DNA from: Drosophila miranda | Lineage: Eukaryota > Arthropoda > Insecta > Diptera > Drosophilidae | NCBI RefSeq assembly: GCF_003369915.1 | Contig: NC_046674.1 | Span: 13,516,001-13,580,000, forward strand | DNA length: 64,000 nucleotides | Direction: 5' to 3' | Shown: piece after piece, positions 47,153 through 58,787 of the stretch | Position numbering within the stretch: the stretch's first letter is position 1 | Layout: the number at the start of each line of letters is the position of its first letter | Program-made: the position numbers and the translations under genes | The notes under the pieces: model-generated | Seen by the model: the letters and a program-made list of their open reading frames with translations, nothing else | Database searches by the model: none | Told to the model about the DNA's origin: nothing

Positions 47153-50100
47153 GGTGTGGGTGTACGAGTGTGTGTCAACGAATTATGTCCCCCAGATGTC
47201 AGTGGAATACAAGCGAGAAACATGACAGTTCCGCCCCCCACGAGGAACAGCAACAGCAACAGCAACAGCCAAAGCAAACGACAAGGACAACCGACAGTTT
47301 GTGATGCACTGGGAACAACTATCCGTTCCATAAGTATTCATGCATTTATCCAACATGTCCCTGTCCTCGCCTTTCGTCTCTTCCTCCAGAGCATGGCGAA
47401 CCGCATGTGTGAGAGTGTCGTTTTCTTTTCTTGTATAAATCTCTGCTTTGGGGCTGCAGCTCCTCTCTCTCTCTTTCTCTCTGGGAAGGGGTTGTAGAGA
47501 GGAGCGGAAAGTGTGCTCCATTTGTCAAGAGCAGAGGGAGGGACGTGGCGCTGGACGTGGCAGACAAAAGGCCAGAGGAATATAAGAAAAGAGGCTCCTG
47601 TGGCTGTGGCTGCGGCTGGGGCTGCGACTGCTGCTGTGTGGACTCTGATTTTGATTCGGATTCGGATTCAGGCACATCAGCAGCTTTATTATTATGCAAA
47701 TACAAAACCAAAAATATGAATTATGTTAATGCCATGTGTACACACAAACACAGACACACCCACACACCCATGCAGTGGGGATACAATGTCCAGAGTGCAG
47801 CAGTCAAAGTGCATTCAAATAGGGTGGGGCATTCCCAGAGAGATCTCTCACTATAATCGAAAGCCACACCGAAAGAGAATGGCAAAAGAAATATTCCACC
47901 ACACAAACATACATACATATGTACATATGTATACATATGAGTGAACGCACTTTGCCGTCGGCTTTCGTGCAAAGCCGACGACAAGTGCTCTCAGCTCTAA
48001 GCTGCCGTTCTTCTGCTCTGCTCTCCCGCATGTCACTTCAGCCACTCTCGCTCTCACTCGCACACTTGAAAATCGTTGGCTTGTGCGAAGGCTTTGTACA
48101 CCCCACCCTTTGAGGAGAGTCTTGGTTCTGGCTGAGTCTCTCCGGAGATCGTATGCTTTCGAGCGGCTTTCGAGGAACCTATGGATCTCCAACGGTATCG
48201 AAAGCTTCGCCGTCCAAAGTGCGTCTTCGCTGCATCGTTGTTGCTATTGTTGCTTTGAGGAGCTTATGTGACAAAATGAGCTTAGTTTTGAGCCGCCCTC
48301 CTACCATTCTCATGGCTTATTCTCTAGTTCAATCAAAATAATTTGCTACATTTCCATTTCGATTACATTAATTACACAATTAAAGTAATAAGCCTTTTGT
48401 TTGGCAGCCAAGGAATAATCCTTTTATCTGGCATGCATCCAGCCCCCTTTGATGGCCATTGTTTTGTGTCTCTTCGATTCAACAAAATCTCCTCAATCAT
48501 AGCGATGCAGCAGCAGCAGGAGCAGCAGAAGCAGCAGTGCAGAAATTGCTTCCCCTGAGGGATGGTGGTGGTACGAGTAGGCATCCTTGCAAATGCAATC
48601 CATCTTTGATGATAAAAGCAAGCAGAAAGAGGCAAAATGTAATAATTTAAGCATATCCAAATGCAATCGCATGCACACACTCCATCTCCATCGCTATCTC
48701 CATCTCCTTCACCCTCTCCCTCTCTCTCCCTCTCTGTCTGTCTCTGTCGCTGACTACAAAATGGCATCCGAGAAGGCATCGCAGTATAAGGCGATAAGTG
48801 CACCAGGCGCCGTAGCTGCAGCATAGGAAACAATACTTTTATGTCCTGGCATAGATCTAAGGCTACCCAGAAGCGTAATAAATTGTTTTTCCATAAAAAT
48901 TCTGAGAAAATGCCTGACAGGTGGTGGGCAGGGGGGCAGGGAGAGAGAGAGCCAGAGCCAGAGAAATGCATATAAAAATTGTTCACCTTTGGCACGATTG
49001 CATATTTATCATTTCAAGCTGCCAGAAGGCGCACGAGGACATTGAGGATGGTATAGGGTTAAACTTGGGCTTGACTATTATCAGGATGTGTGTACACACA
49101 CACACACACACATACTCGCACACAGTCCGACACATACGCATGGATGTCAACACTTTGAACCGCTCTCTGGGCCCTGCGCTGCACTTCAGAGCAAACCAAT
49201 TGCCAATGCATTCAACAGAGTCCCATCAAGTGAGTGCAGCACACACATCCACATATGTATAGTTGTGTACACCTTGGATATCTATGACCAAATCAATGCC
49301 ATCCATAATACGCTGCGCTTGCTGTTACCATTTCACTCATCGCCTCTCAATCCTCCCATGTGCCATTCGTTTTATTTTCATGCGCTTATGAAGGGAGCAT
49401 ACTAGAACTGTGCGAAAGGCTGTGGGTTCTACCATCATAATATTCCACTTATATCATTGGAATTACAGAATAATACACCGCAAACTATTTGAATACCCTT
49501 GATTGTGTAGAACCGAAGATATCCCTTGGATATTTCATACAGAAAAGACCATTAGCATCAAAGGCCACTCGTGAATTCCTTTGGCTTTTAATGCAGGGTA
49601 TTCTCTGGTTGTTGTTCCTTCTCCTAAGACCAGAAAGGAGTCGCTCCCAGTCCCCCGCCGTTGCCATGACGAAGGACAAAGGCATGCTTGATAAAACAAT
49701 TGCAATTTGGTTGCACAACCATTCAACAGTGCAACATCGCACGCCCTGGCCCCTGGCCCCCGGCCCCCGGCCCACGGCCCCAACCTACTTTGGCACATTT
49801 AATAGTTTATTATGTGATATTATTATTATTTTGCCATACTTACGTGTGCACTCGTAAGTACACATATACACTCGTAATATAATGCATTTATTTGGACACG
49901 TATATCCAATCGATGTGTGTGCGGGATGTGTGCTGGCAAAAGGGGTTTTTGTTTTCACAATTCACAATTCGTTGACCATTTGCTCCGCCCTTAATTGTAA
50001 TTATGATGATTTAACAATGACAATAGACAATGTCCATTACTTGCCACCAGATCCTTTGACTGCCGACCGAAACATTCGAGCATTACGAGACCAATTTGCA

Positions 50101-50282
50101 TTCAGATCTGAGGGCTCTTCTCATCCTGGTCCTCGTCCTTTTCCCCTTCTGGGGCTTAAATATTTGTTGCCCTGGCCCAGGCATCGTAATTATGTTGGTC
50201 AGTGGAAAGTCGGTTTCGGGTATCCAGACGAGTGATTTCAATTTACGGAATTTTATGTGCATTACCATAAGCAATGCACTGG

Positions 50283-50310
50283 TCTGGAGTGGAGTGGAGT
50301 GGAGTGGAGT
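50283..50310. repeat. (GGAGT)n pentanucleotide repeat
   Basis: Five tandem GGAGT units (TGGAGTGGAGTGGAGTGGAG and on). Simple satellite-like DNA with no coding role seen. Confidence 0.8.
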
Positions 50311-53228
50311 GCAGAGCCCCCGTTCAGGGATTTGTGTAAAGTTATCGGTTGAAGTAATCATTGTTTGGGGCAGTCTGCGGTACCATTGTCGAATGAGCTC
50401 AATGGATGTTTGAGCTCGATTTCGGCATAAAGCAAGTAGAGACCTTCCGGGAATCTCCATTAAATTTCCTATAACCTGTTGAACTCTGGCCGATTCTGGC
50501 TCTGGATGTGCCAACTATGGCACGTACACTCCGACTCTCGTGTGCTCCTCGACGCGTCCATTGCAATGGCTTCTAATATGCGTTCAATGCCGACACAATT
50601 TGGCAATACAATGTGCTACTATCCAATTGGATGGGTGAAAGCAAAAGCATCGTCCATCGGCCGTCGGGCATCGGGCATCGGGCATCGAAGACCAATTCGA
50701 AACGAAATACCTTTTCCGCTGGCAGTACGCTCGTTCGTACGTAATGTTTTTGATGCTTTTCCGCATGCAATTTTCCGGGCATCTAAGCAAACGGCAACAA
50801 ATTTCCGCCGTCCGCTGCTGCTGCTGCTGCTGCTGCATCCTCCCCTCTCTGCTCCATCAAAACCCCAATATCCCCTTGTGAAATTTTCATTTTGCAATAC
50901 GAAATTGATTTGGTCAGCAGTTTGTTGCATTTCCAATGAAAATTTATATATATTTGTAGACCAAATCCCCCCCGCCACCACCACTAGATGCTGGGATAAA
51001 GGGAAATTGGGCAAGTTTCGGTTCTCGTTGCGGCTTATCTCTGGCCATGGGTTTAATTACAATACTGTACAGTACGTTTCAGCTGTAAATGCCTTCGAAT
51101 TTATTTCAAATATAAATCTGTAGAATTCTTCAATCAAATCGAAGAACTTACCATACTATTCAGGTGGCTCTAGCTGATTTGCTCGAAGGTTTGAAATTAA
51201 ATGGAAGTAAGTATAATAGAGAAATCAGCTAGAATTCACACAGAAATGTATTCAAAAGTCTTTTTAGATACAGCCCATTAGTAAAATAAATATAAAACTC
51301 TTTAAAATCTTTGAATTATCTAAACACGGTTGAAAGTAATCGAATTATACAAACAAAAAATCTATATTCCTCTATTCTTCGTCCGATATTTTACTCATAT
51401 AGGCGCGAGCAAGCAAAGCGAGTGAGCCGAGGGTTGGCGCACAAGCGTAGCGATTGCTCCGGCGGTTTCGTGTGCATTTCTTTCTACGTTTCGAGCTCGA
51501 GTCCGTTCCGGCCTGTCCTACACATTTGAAACGCACCTTATGCGTTTCAATGTAAATATCAAAGGATGGCATCGCACACAGGAAGTGTGCTGTGGGGAGT
51601 GTTCAGGTCAAGATGGCAATTATTTACAATTTCAAAATTGGTTCCAAAGGTCTGTCCGAAACAATCGAAGAAACTTTTCATTGATTGAGTGGCATAATAA
51701 AATCACGACAGGGTGAAAGGATTATATTATATTACATATAAATATATAAATATATTACTTGGAAAAAGCTGAAAATGTCTTGAGCCTTGAGCCAGAATGT
51801 TGACATTACTGAAATATTTTTCTTGAGGCCCCGACGGTTGGAAGGCCTTCAGGAAAATGGCATAAAATTGCTTCCAAAGCACGCTTAGCCACCCATCGAG
51901 AAAATGCCAATAATTTATTGCATTTTCCCTGTTCTCTTTTGTTGTTTTGCATAAATATTTGCAGCGTGCTTAAGATGCAAGCGATGGTGGATGGGCTTTA
52001 AATGGGCTGCGAGGAATCTCAGAATCCCAGTACCTGTAATGGCTCTAAAATCAATTTTAAAAAAATCTCCATTGCCTGCCTGTTTTATTGTTTGATGAAT
52101 TTAAGGCCCTGCCTATCATAAAAACAGATTTTTAGATAAATTTGAAAACATATTCATGTGTTTCGCTTTGGTTTTATTTTGCCAACGCATTTGATTTTCG
52201 CAGCATGTGTCTGGCATTTCCCCCATATTTTTCGAGGGCCCCCAATGCCCGTCCCAGTTGTGTGCTGCAACACACAAATGGATATGCCCCAGTATCGTAT
52301 CGTATCGATCATATAAACAATTTCCAGGTTGCGCTTTAAGGGCCCTTTCAGTGCAATAGTTTTGTTTTGGGTTAAGCCCAATCCATACCTGTCGATGGCC
52401 CCCTTATCAATAAACAAATCTGCGCCCTCTTTTCCATAGATATAGCTGCAGTAAAGCCCTAAATAGCTCTAGACAGGGCTCTAATAGAAATATTTCTTAT
52501 AAAAAACAAATTCCAAGTATTTTATACATTCCCTACAAAAATTCGATTGTTTTTGTTTTTTCAGTTTTATTATAAATAAAATATGCGTGAAATTCACTGT
52601 AGCTTCACTGTACTTGTGGGCTCCAGAAGGTGGAGTATCGGCCTGCCGAAAACCCTGGGGGCACCTGCACTAGTTTGCATTTTACCTTGCCATTAGATAA
52701 ACAACAACAAAAAATTGTATAGAAATTGTTGTTGTTTGGTTTTGCCCAGGTTAGTCGTAAGGGCCGGTTTTTGTTGGTTGCATTGTTTTTGCTTATTCTA
52801 TTGCATAAAATGGCATAAAATCCAAAGCGCTTGAATATTTCTTGCTGCCCTGCTCTGTTCTGCTCTGCTGTGCTCTGTGGGACTCTCCGAGTATTTTGGC
52901 CGTGTTGTTCTGCGAGAATTTGTTGCTTTCGGCAGTTGGTCACTTTTTTGTGTGTGCTAAAACCCCTCAGTGCCAGCAGGGGCAGGGACTGGCAGGGAGT
53001 GGCAGGGACTGGCTGGCTGGCTCTCCTAGTATTTGCTTGGGGTTTTAATTTTGCTGGTCATACGAAAAGTTTTTTGCCAATTTGTTGCATTTTGTTGACA
53101 ATCCATGTGACATGGGTGTAGCCTCCATCTGTCGACAGGGTCATTCCCTGCAGTTGTTGACTTTGAGTAGCTGCAAAAGTTCGTTCGGGGGGTTTTTTTT
53201 TTTTAGTTAACAGAAGTTTGTTAAACAG

Positions 53229-53275
53229 TAGGGCGGGGCGGGGTGGGGTGGGGCCTTGCGGTGCGGTGCGGGGCG
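53229..53275. repeat. G-rich tract, possible G-quadruplex
   Basis: GGGCGGGGCGGGGTGGGGTG then GGGCC and further GCGGTGCGGGGCG. There are at least five runs of three or more G with loops of one or two bases, which meets the usual pattern for intramolecular quadruplex formation. No gene is adjacent. Confidence 0.55.
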
Positions 53276-55844
53276 TAGGTGGATCTGTTGAGTTGGGGGC
53301 GTGTCCATGTCAGCAGCAAATTGGGCTAGGGTTTAGACCTTTCGGAGAACGGGGGCTGTTGTTTCTGCTGACTAATTTTGGTTAGTTTTTGACTTAAGGA
53401 AATTCTTGTGAGCCGTTTCAGGCTTAAAGATTCAAATTAGTTTTTAAGAAGCCCATCTTACCGCTTTGCAAGCCACCTCTAATTAATCACTAATCTGGCG
53501 CACTCAGCCCGAGGGCATACCGTAAAGATTATGCAAACATCGGGGCATCGGCAGTGAGGCATGAAGGAAACTACCTACGTCACATCCATTCATTGACTAA
53601 TGCCCGAACACCGCCCGAGGCGGGGAGATTCTCTGATTTGTGGGAATGACTTATGGACCACATTGGGTGGGTGCCGGGGCGGGGGCGCCGTTGGGGGAGG
53701 GGATATCCTTTTTAAAGCCACCTTAATCATGGAGTGTAACTTTTGCCCTGACACAGATGTAGAGCAAAATGGTGAATGAAGGAGATGGGAAGACCTGGGG
53801 GGGCGGGGGGGGAGAAGCAGGGGGCTTGTTGGGGCATTACGCGAGCCTTTTTGCTTTTTGTTTGTAATGAAAATTGACATGTCCTTCGTCGAATTGTTGC
53901 ACAGTCGTCGACTCGACTCGACTCGCGCCGTTCTGCTCCATCCCTCCCCTCCCATCCGCTCCCCCTCGCTGGGATCTTCTCGGATCCCCTCATCTTTTGT
54001 AGTTGGCTTTTGTCTGGGGGCCGCAGCTTTGTCTTGTGCTTTTCATTTGCCGTGGGCCAGGCACAAAAGGCGTGTGGGCAGGAGCGCCTACCCCACATAG
54101 GGTATCCTTCGATGCGTTACCGTCACCCTCCTGGAAGCCCCCCAAGAAGCCCTGCTTCGCGCTCTCCTTTATGTAGGCGCCTTTGTGACGAAGATGTATC
54201 GGATTGTTGCGAGCCCAAAAGCCGAGGGCATGCGAGCGAGCGAGCGTCCTTCGTCCTTCGTCCTCAACTTGTTGATGAATTAAAAATCAGGCAAACAGTC
54301 GGCTCGTCCAGGGTGGGTCTTGGCGGGGGGGTTGGCTCTGAGGGCTGTTCAGGTAACAGGGATTACCGGGGGCTTTAATGGATTATCCAAGTAATTTCAG
54401 GATGAATCTGAATCGTTTGCAGGGTTTCAGGAAGCTTCAGGAAGAGGCTCTGCGGCTACTATTCCATAAAGAATTCGATACAGAATTTCAACGTCATAAT
54501 TTTTGTTTCCAGAGTTACTGGCTCCCTCGATTTGCTCCCTCGCGACCACCCAAACATTTGTTTTATTTAATCTATTTCATTTTACAGGCATGATTCATTT
54601 TTCTCTTCTTCCTGGGGATTCCATTGAGTCCTGTTCAAAAGAGAACTTTCCTCAAGATGACCTCCAAATGTGGAGTATCAGATCTTCACTGGCATTTACT
54701 GGACTGGGGGGGGGACTGGGTGTAATGCAGATCCATCATTATCCATTACTCTGTCCTATCATTTCCAGTCGCTTCGCTTAATTTCTGCAAATTCCTTGAA
54801 AACGTTCAACAATTTTCAACAATTTTCACCTAATGAACGGCAGCACTGGCGGTGGCTCATTAACCCATGCCTGGATTCCAGCCTGGAGTCCTTTCGTCCT
54901 TTCTGCACCGAAAACTATTATCTCCGTGTTCCGAAACTTATCTATTTGTCGTATCTCTGTCTCTCTCTGTGTCCCTCTGGGTCAGTGCTGGGGACAGTTT
55001 TCTTAATTGCTTGGCCGCGTAATTAATTTAATTTTGAAAAACTTAAAACTGGCTGCAGCCTCCTCCTCCTCCTCCTCCTCCTCGCCCTGGTATCTGTCTC
55101 CTGCCTTTTGCATAATTAAAACAAAGCGTCGTCGTCCTGCCTGGCTTCTAATGAACTTTATTAGAGAAAAGCGAGAGAAAAAAAAAATCACGAAAAGAAA
55201 CGCTTAAATAAAGTTGAGAAAAAAAAAATTAATATGCCAATTTTTGCTACGTTTTTTTCTCTTCTGCGATTGTTGTTGTCGTTGTTGTTGGGTTGGTCAG
55301 GAAAAAAGAAAAGTTTTATTACACGCTTCAGTTAACAAAGTCTGCTATTGATTTCCTCTCTGGACGTATAGGTGAAAGACGCTTAGAAGAAAGAGCAAAA
55401 GAGAGAGAAAAGGTTTTTAATAAAAATTAATTGAAAAGGAAATGCTGGAAAAACGAACAACGGGTGCCAGCGGTGGGGAGGGGGGAGGGGAATCGTCTAC
55501 AAAGTTTGATTTTGGGTCGATGATGATGCTGACTGATGACGGGGTCAAAGGCCCGGCCCGCCTGCACGAGAAGCTCTTGTATTGATTAATTGGCACTATA
55601 TGAGCCATCCAGGCATATGAGAATTTCCATTCTGGCATACTGAAAAACTTTCAATATATTTTGACAAAAATCTCAGAGAAAAATTATATGAAAATCTGTT
55701 TATATTGTCATAGCGGAAATTTTGTCGGTATTTTCAGAAGTAGATTTCGAACAAAAATTTTCGAAAGACCTTCCAAAATGCGTTCGTTTGGTAGAGGCCG
55801 CGGCTGTGGCCATTCGCACAATGTTCCTTCATTCGGCAACACAT

Positions 55845-56183
55845 TTAATCAAAAGCCATAGAAAATAAGTGCTGCCAGAACCGAGGGAATCCGCTTCTGA
55901 GATCCCGCCAGTTTTTCCAGACGTGCTCCTTTGATGTAGTCCCATCCCGGCTCTGCAGATGCTGCTCGATAATTTCGCTCGGGGCCAGAAGCAGAGGCAG
56001 AAGCACCATCTCATTATGTTTTTGCGGTTCTGTAGATCAAAAAGACTTTCGGAATAGGATTTCGAGGGCAGTGCGACTCTTACCTGGACCACAGCTACCA
56101 CAGACCACCATCACCAGTCCTCTATCGTCTCTCTGGAGCGGCTGGAGCTCGGTAGCTCGGTACAAATCGTAACAGTAGTCCAT
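55845..56183 (-). CDS. Orphan small protein, 94 aa, two exons
   Basis: Exons 56183-56084 and 56029-55845 are joined by a 54-nt intron (GTAAGAGTC...GATCTACAG), typical in size and borders for Drosophila, and the frame stays open across it. Length 100 + 185 nt gives 94 residues. The sequence starts MDYCYDLYRATELQPLQRDD, has a VCGSCG pair of cysteines across the junction, a hydrophobic MVLLPLLLAPSEIIEQHLQ stretch, and ends SKEHVWKNWRDL...FSMAFD. It has no signal peptide and I recognise no domain. The hydrophobic segment may be helical rather than membrane-spanning. A partial, decayed copy lies about 0.9 kb upstream (56850-57000). No good poly(A) hexamer was found downstream. Confidence 0.45.
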
Positions 56184-56221
56184 CGAAATAAATTCAATAA
56201 CTAACACATTTTTTGTAATAT

Positions 56222-56227
56222 TTTATT
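56222..56227 (-). other. Poly(A) signal after the 56259 stop
   Basis: Minus-strand AATAAA 32 nt downstream of the stop codon at 56261-56259. It suggests the preceding frame once was, or is, a gene 3' end. Confidence 0.4.
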
Positions 56228-56258
56228 GTAATCTGGTGTCGCGAGGGATCAGGGGGCC

Positions 56259-56760
56259 CTAGTATCCAATAAATATTTTGTGTTGTTGGTTTGCCCTTAT
56301 ACCATGCGTAAGCTCGTCCTCCTCGTTGATCTTAGTGCTAAGTGAAGTCCGCATTGCCGGACAATAGGTCCGCCCCTTAACAAGCCATCTATTAGCTGAT
56401 TCCTGACGAAGTTTGCAGGAGCTGACTTCCTGGTGTGCTCGCTGGGTATTTATTTCTTGGGGAAAGAAAGCACCACTGAAGCCAGGGCTAAGCTTGATAG
56501 ATACTATGGAAGCTCTGTTCCATCCATTTCAGTGGCTTGATGAATTTCGATGCTAAACTTTCTGGAGGCGCAGCTCAGGTCTGAGACTTATTCCACGCCG
56601 TTCCAGATCGTATCGGATCTCTTGGGACCTTGTTCTGGGAGGACTTAACCTATATCTGAAGGGTTATTCCTCTAACCTTGCACATTAAACCATCAAGACC
56701 TATATTAAAGGAGAAATCTTGCAGTGAGAGCCACTGAAAAGGCTCGGCAGCTTCCAACAC
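56259..56760 (-). pseudogene. Decayed reading frame upstream of the orphan gene
   Basis: The last 90 codons (56528-56259) are open without a start codon and look coding-like (SIVSIKLSPGFSGAFFPQEI, KGRTYCPAMRTSLSTKINEE), followed by AATAAA at 56227-56222. Immediately upstream, other frames hold RTRSQEIRYDLERRGISLRP (reminiscent of a SAP-like helix pair) and KFSIEIHQATEMDGTELP. The coding signal thus hops between three frames within about 400 nt. No standard introns reconcile them. This is a pseudogene or old retroelement relic. The family is not recognised. Confidence 0.4.
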
Positions 56761-56773
56761 TTATCCCTTATGA

Positions 56774-57091
56774 TCACATACTAAAATGCGCAAAAAACCA
56801 GCGTAAATCCTTGGATATAGTAGTAAGAGAGATTTGCATTGAGATAATTAAGCGACGAGTCTCTTGTGTGACGTGCTCCTTTGATGTAGTCCCTGCAGCA
56901 GTCCCCGCGCTTATCCCGTAAGTGGCTCTGTGCGGGATGATTGCAGCTGTTGTTCGATAAGTCCGCTCGGGGCCAAACTGATGATTATGTTTCCATTCCA
57001 CCTGTTTTCCGTTATCCGTTTTCCATTTGTCAATCCTTGTCAAATCCTTTGCCACCAAAAGCAGCAGCAGAAGCAGCAGCATCGTTCTCAT
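56774..57091 (-). pseudogene. Partial duplicate of the orphan gene, with signal-peptide-like frame
   Basis: It shares GGGACTACATCAAAGGAGCA then CGTC with the orphan gene, plus GGCCCCGAGCG followed by a similar TTATCGA block and AACATAAT. In the frame homologous to the orphan gene only ISLAPSGLIEQQLQSSR remains before a stop. A different frame, open over the whole interval, starts MRTMLLLLLLLLVAKDLT, but its leucines come from a CTG repeat and the rest is not conserved with the neighbour. I favour a degenerate copy. A small secreted protein is the alternative. Confidence 0.35.
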
Positions 57092-57760
57092 CAGATTGCA
57101 GACATCTCACGCGGGCTCCTCGTCTCGTCTCCTCTCCAGCGTCTCGCTTTTATCAAAAATTAATATTACAAACTACTCAGACATTGCTACAAAGTCTCAC
57201 CTACCTTCCTCGTCTCCTTTCGATCTGCGCTTTCTGTCTGCGCTTTATGAAAAAGCCCTACTACAAAGGGCATAAGGATTTTCTGTCGCCTTTCGCATAC
57301 GATTCTGAAAGGAAATCAAGAATATAAGAGCAGAGGAGGCTGCTGCGAATGGGGATAGGGATGGTTGTCATTTAGTCAAATAGGTGGGGTGGTGTGGGGG
57401 AGACAATGCAGTCTCGCTGCTGGGCTTTCATTAAGCCAGAGAGGGAGGACTATGGGTGCCTTGTCAAGTCAGCATAATGAAGCGATAAGCCGCTGACATA
57501 TTGCCAAGTGCAACCTCAATCCATACATACATATGCTCGTATCCCCCCGCCCCCCACTTTATCCCCCCCGTACCACTCTTGGCATAGCAATTACCAGACA
57601 AACAACAATAACAGTTTGCCATGCAAAAATCAACGTCAAAAGTTCAACTGTTTGCAAATAATTTGCAAAAATCGTTTGAACTTTGAGCTTCCCTTTTGCT
57701 ATGTGGATGGTTCGGTTCATCTGCAGCTGCATTGTTTGACACACATACATTAATAATATG

Positions 57761-57791
<31 letters not shown>

Positions 57792-58415
57792 GCAGGCAGG
57801 CAGGCAGCAGCGGCAGCAGCAGAGGTCTTATCGGCAGCTCAAAATACCGTTCGCGCTTTGCCTTCTTGTCGGAGGACGCTACGCTACGCTAAGCATTTTG
57901 CCTATGCCATATTTCACAAAACCAGACAGACGGAGGGACCGGGGGGACAGGGGGACCGGGGTACAGACTGATCTGAAGGTACATAGTACATATACAATGC
58001 GCATACGTATGTGTGTGTGTGCAGAACCGAAGCATAAAGCAATGTCGGGCTGGGGATGGAAGGGAACCATCCGCCAGGATTGGAGGATTGGAGCCTAGCT
58101 GCTGGGAGCAAAAAGAAAAAAAAACCGTTTGATTGCTTGATTGAAACCGAAATGGAGATACACTTTTCATCCTTCAATATTTCATTTCTTATGCTTTTCT
58201 ATACAAGCTTTGGCTCTAAACTGATTGAATTTCTTGCAAGATGTGGATATTTTCCAAAAATTTCAACATATCCCCCATATCATACCTGTACGTACTTGGC
58301 AGTGTATGGAAAAAAGCAGAAAATCTACCAGTTTTAACCTCGATGCGAGGCGACATGACTCATCTTGGCATTTTTGCATCAAAATTTTTGCATTGCACTC
58401 TCGAGAGCGGGTCAG

Positions 58416-58467
58416 GGACTGGTGCTGGAGCTGGAGCTGGGGCTGGAGCTGGGGCTGGGGCTGGTGC
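58416..58467. repeat. (GGAGCT/GGGGCT)n hexanucleotide repeat
   Basis: Eight or nine imperfect GGxGCT units. Open in several frames at once as Gly-Ala, Leu-Glu or Trp-Ser repeats, with no conserved sequence next to it. Confidence 0.8.
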
Positions 58468-58746
58468 TGCTGTCTATCCGGCGCCCAACGGCAGCCTTTG
58501 CCTTCCTCCAGCTTGCAGCTCCAGCTGCTGCTGTAGCTTGTTTATGGCATTGGCATGTACGACAGTTGCATTCAATCAATATGCAGGCAAACGCGTTCAG
58601 AAAGAGATCCGCATCCAGCAGCCATCAGAATCTGTTGAAGTCAGAGTCAAACTCAGGTCGAAGCCGGAGCCGGAGTCGGAGTCAGAGCCTCAGAGTTGTA
58701 TGCTTCGGTGGCAAAGGGGGGTAAGAGGCTGAACCCCGGCCGGATT

Positions 58747-58787
58747 GGCACTCGCATTCGCATTCGCATTCGTATTCGTATTCGCAT
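58747..58787. repeat. (TTCGCA/TTCGTA)n hexanucleotide repeat
   Basis: Six to seven units of ATTCGCATTCGCATTCG type changing to CGTATT. The same TTCGTA hexamer repeats at about 24783-24809 inside an ENOX intron. Confidence 0.8.

Larger units (their letters stand above)
44790..55840. other. Non-coding, microsatellite-rich region (about 11 kb)
   Basis: No reading frame with splice structure, conserved motifs or coding composition was found. Seen: GCC/GTC-rich repeat at 45469-45500, (GTCT)n at 47127-47152, CAG tract at 48507-48540, CTC-rich tract at 48700-48740, (CA)n at 49095-49111, GGCCC tract at 49743-49781, (GGAGT)n at 50283-50310, (CTG)n at 50816-50837, G-rich tract at 53229-53275 and (CCT)n at 55060-55084. 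Probably intergenic or intronic DNA of a gene outside the window. Confidence 0.5.

Noticed and set aside
47101..48192. Several overlapping open frames on both strands
   Set aside because: They track GTCT, CAG and CT-rich microsatellites and have no splice or domain support.
55661..55861. Plus-strand 66-codon frame ending SFGRGRGCGHSHNVPSFGNT
   Set aside because: It overlaps the 3' end of the minus-strand orphan gene and has no poly(A) signal. The short Gly/Arg motif could be chance.
58241..58732. Overlapping plus-strand open frames across the hexamer repeat
   Set aside because: Three frames are open at once through a hexanucleotide repeat, the signature of simple sequence, not of coding selection.
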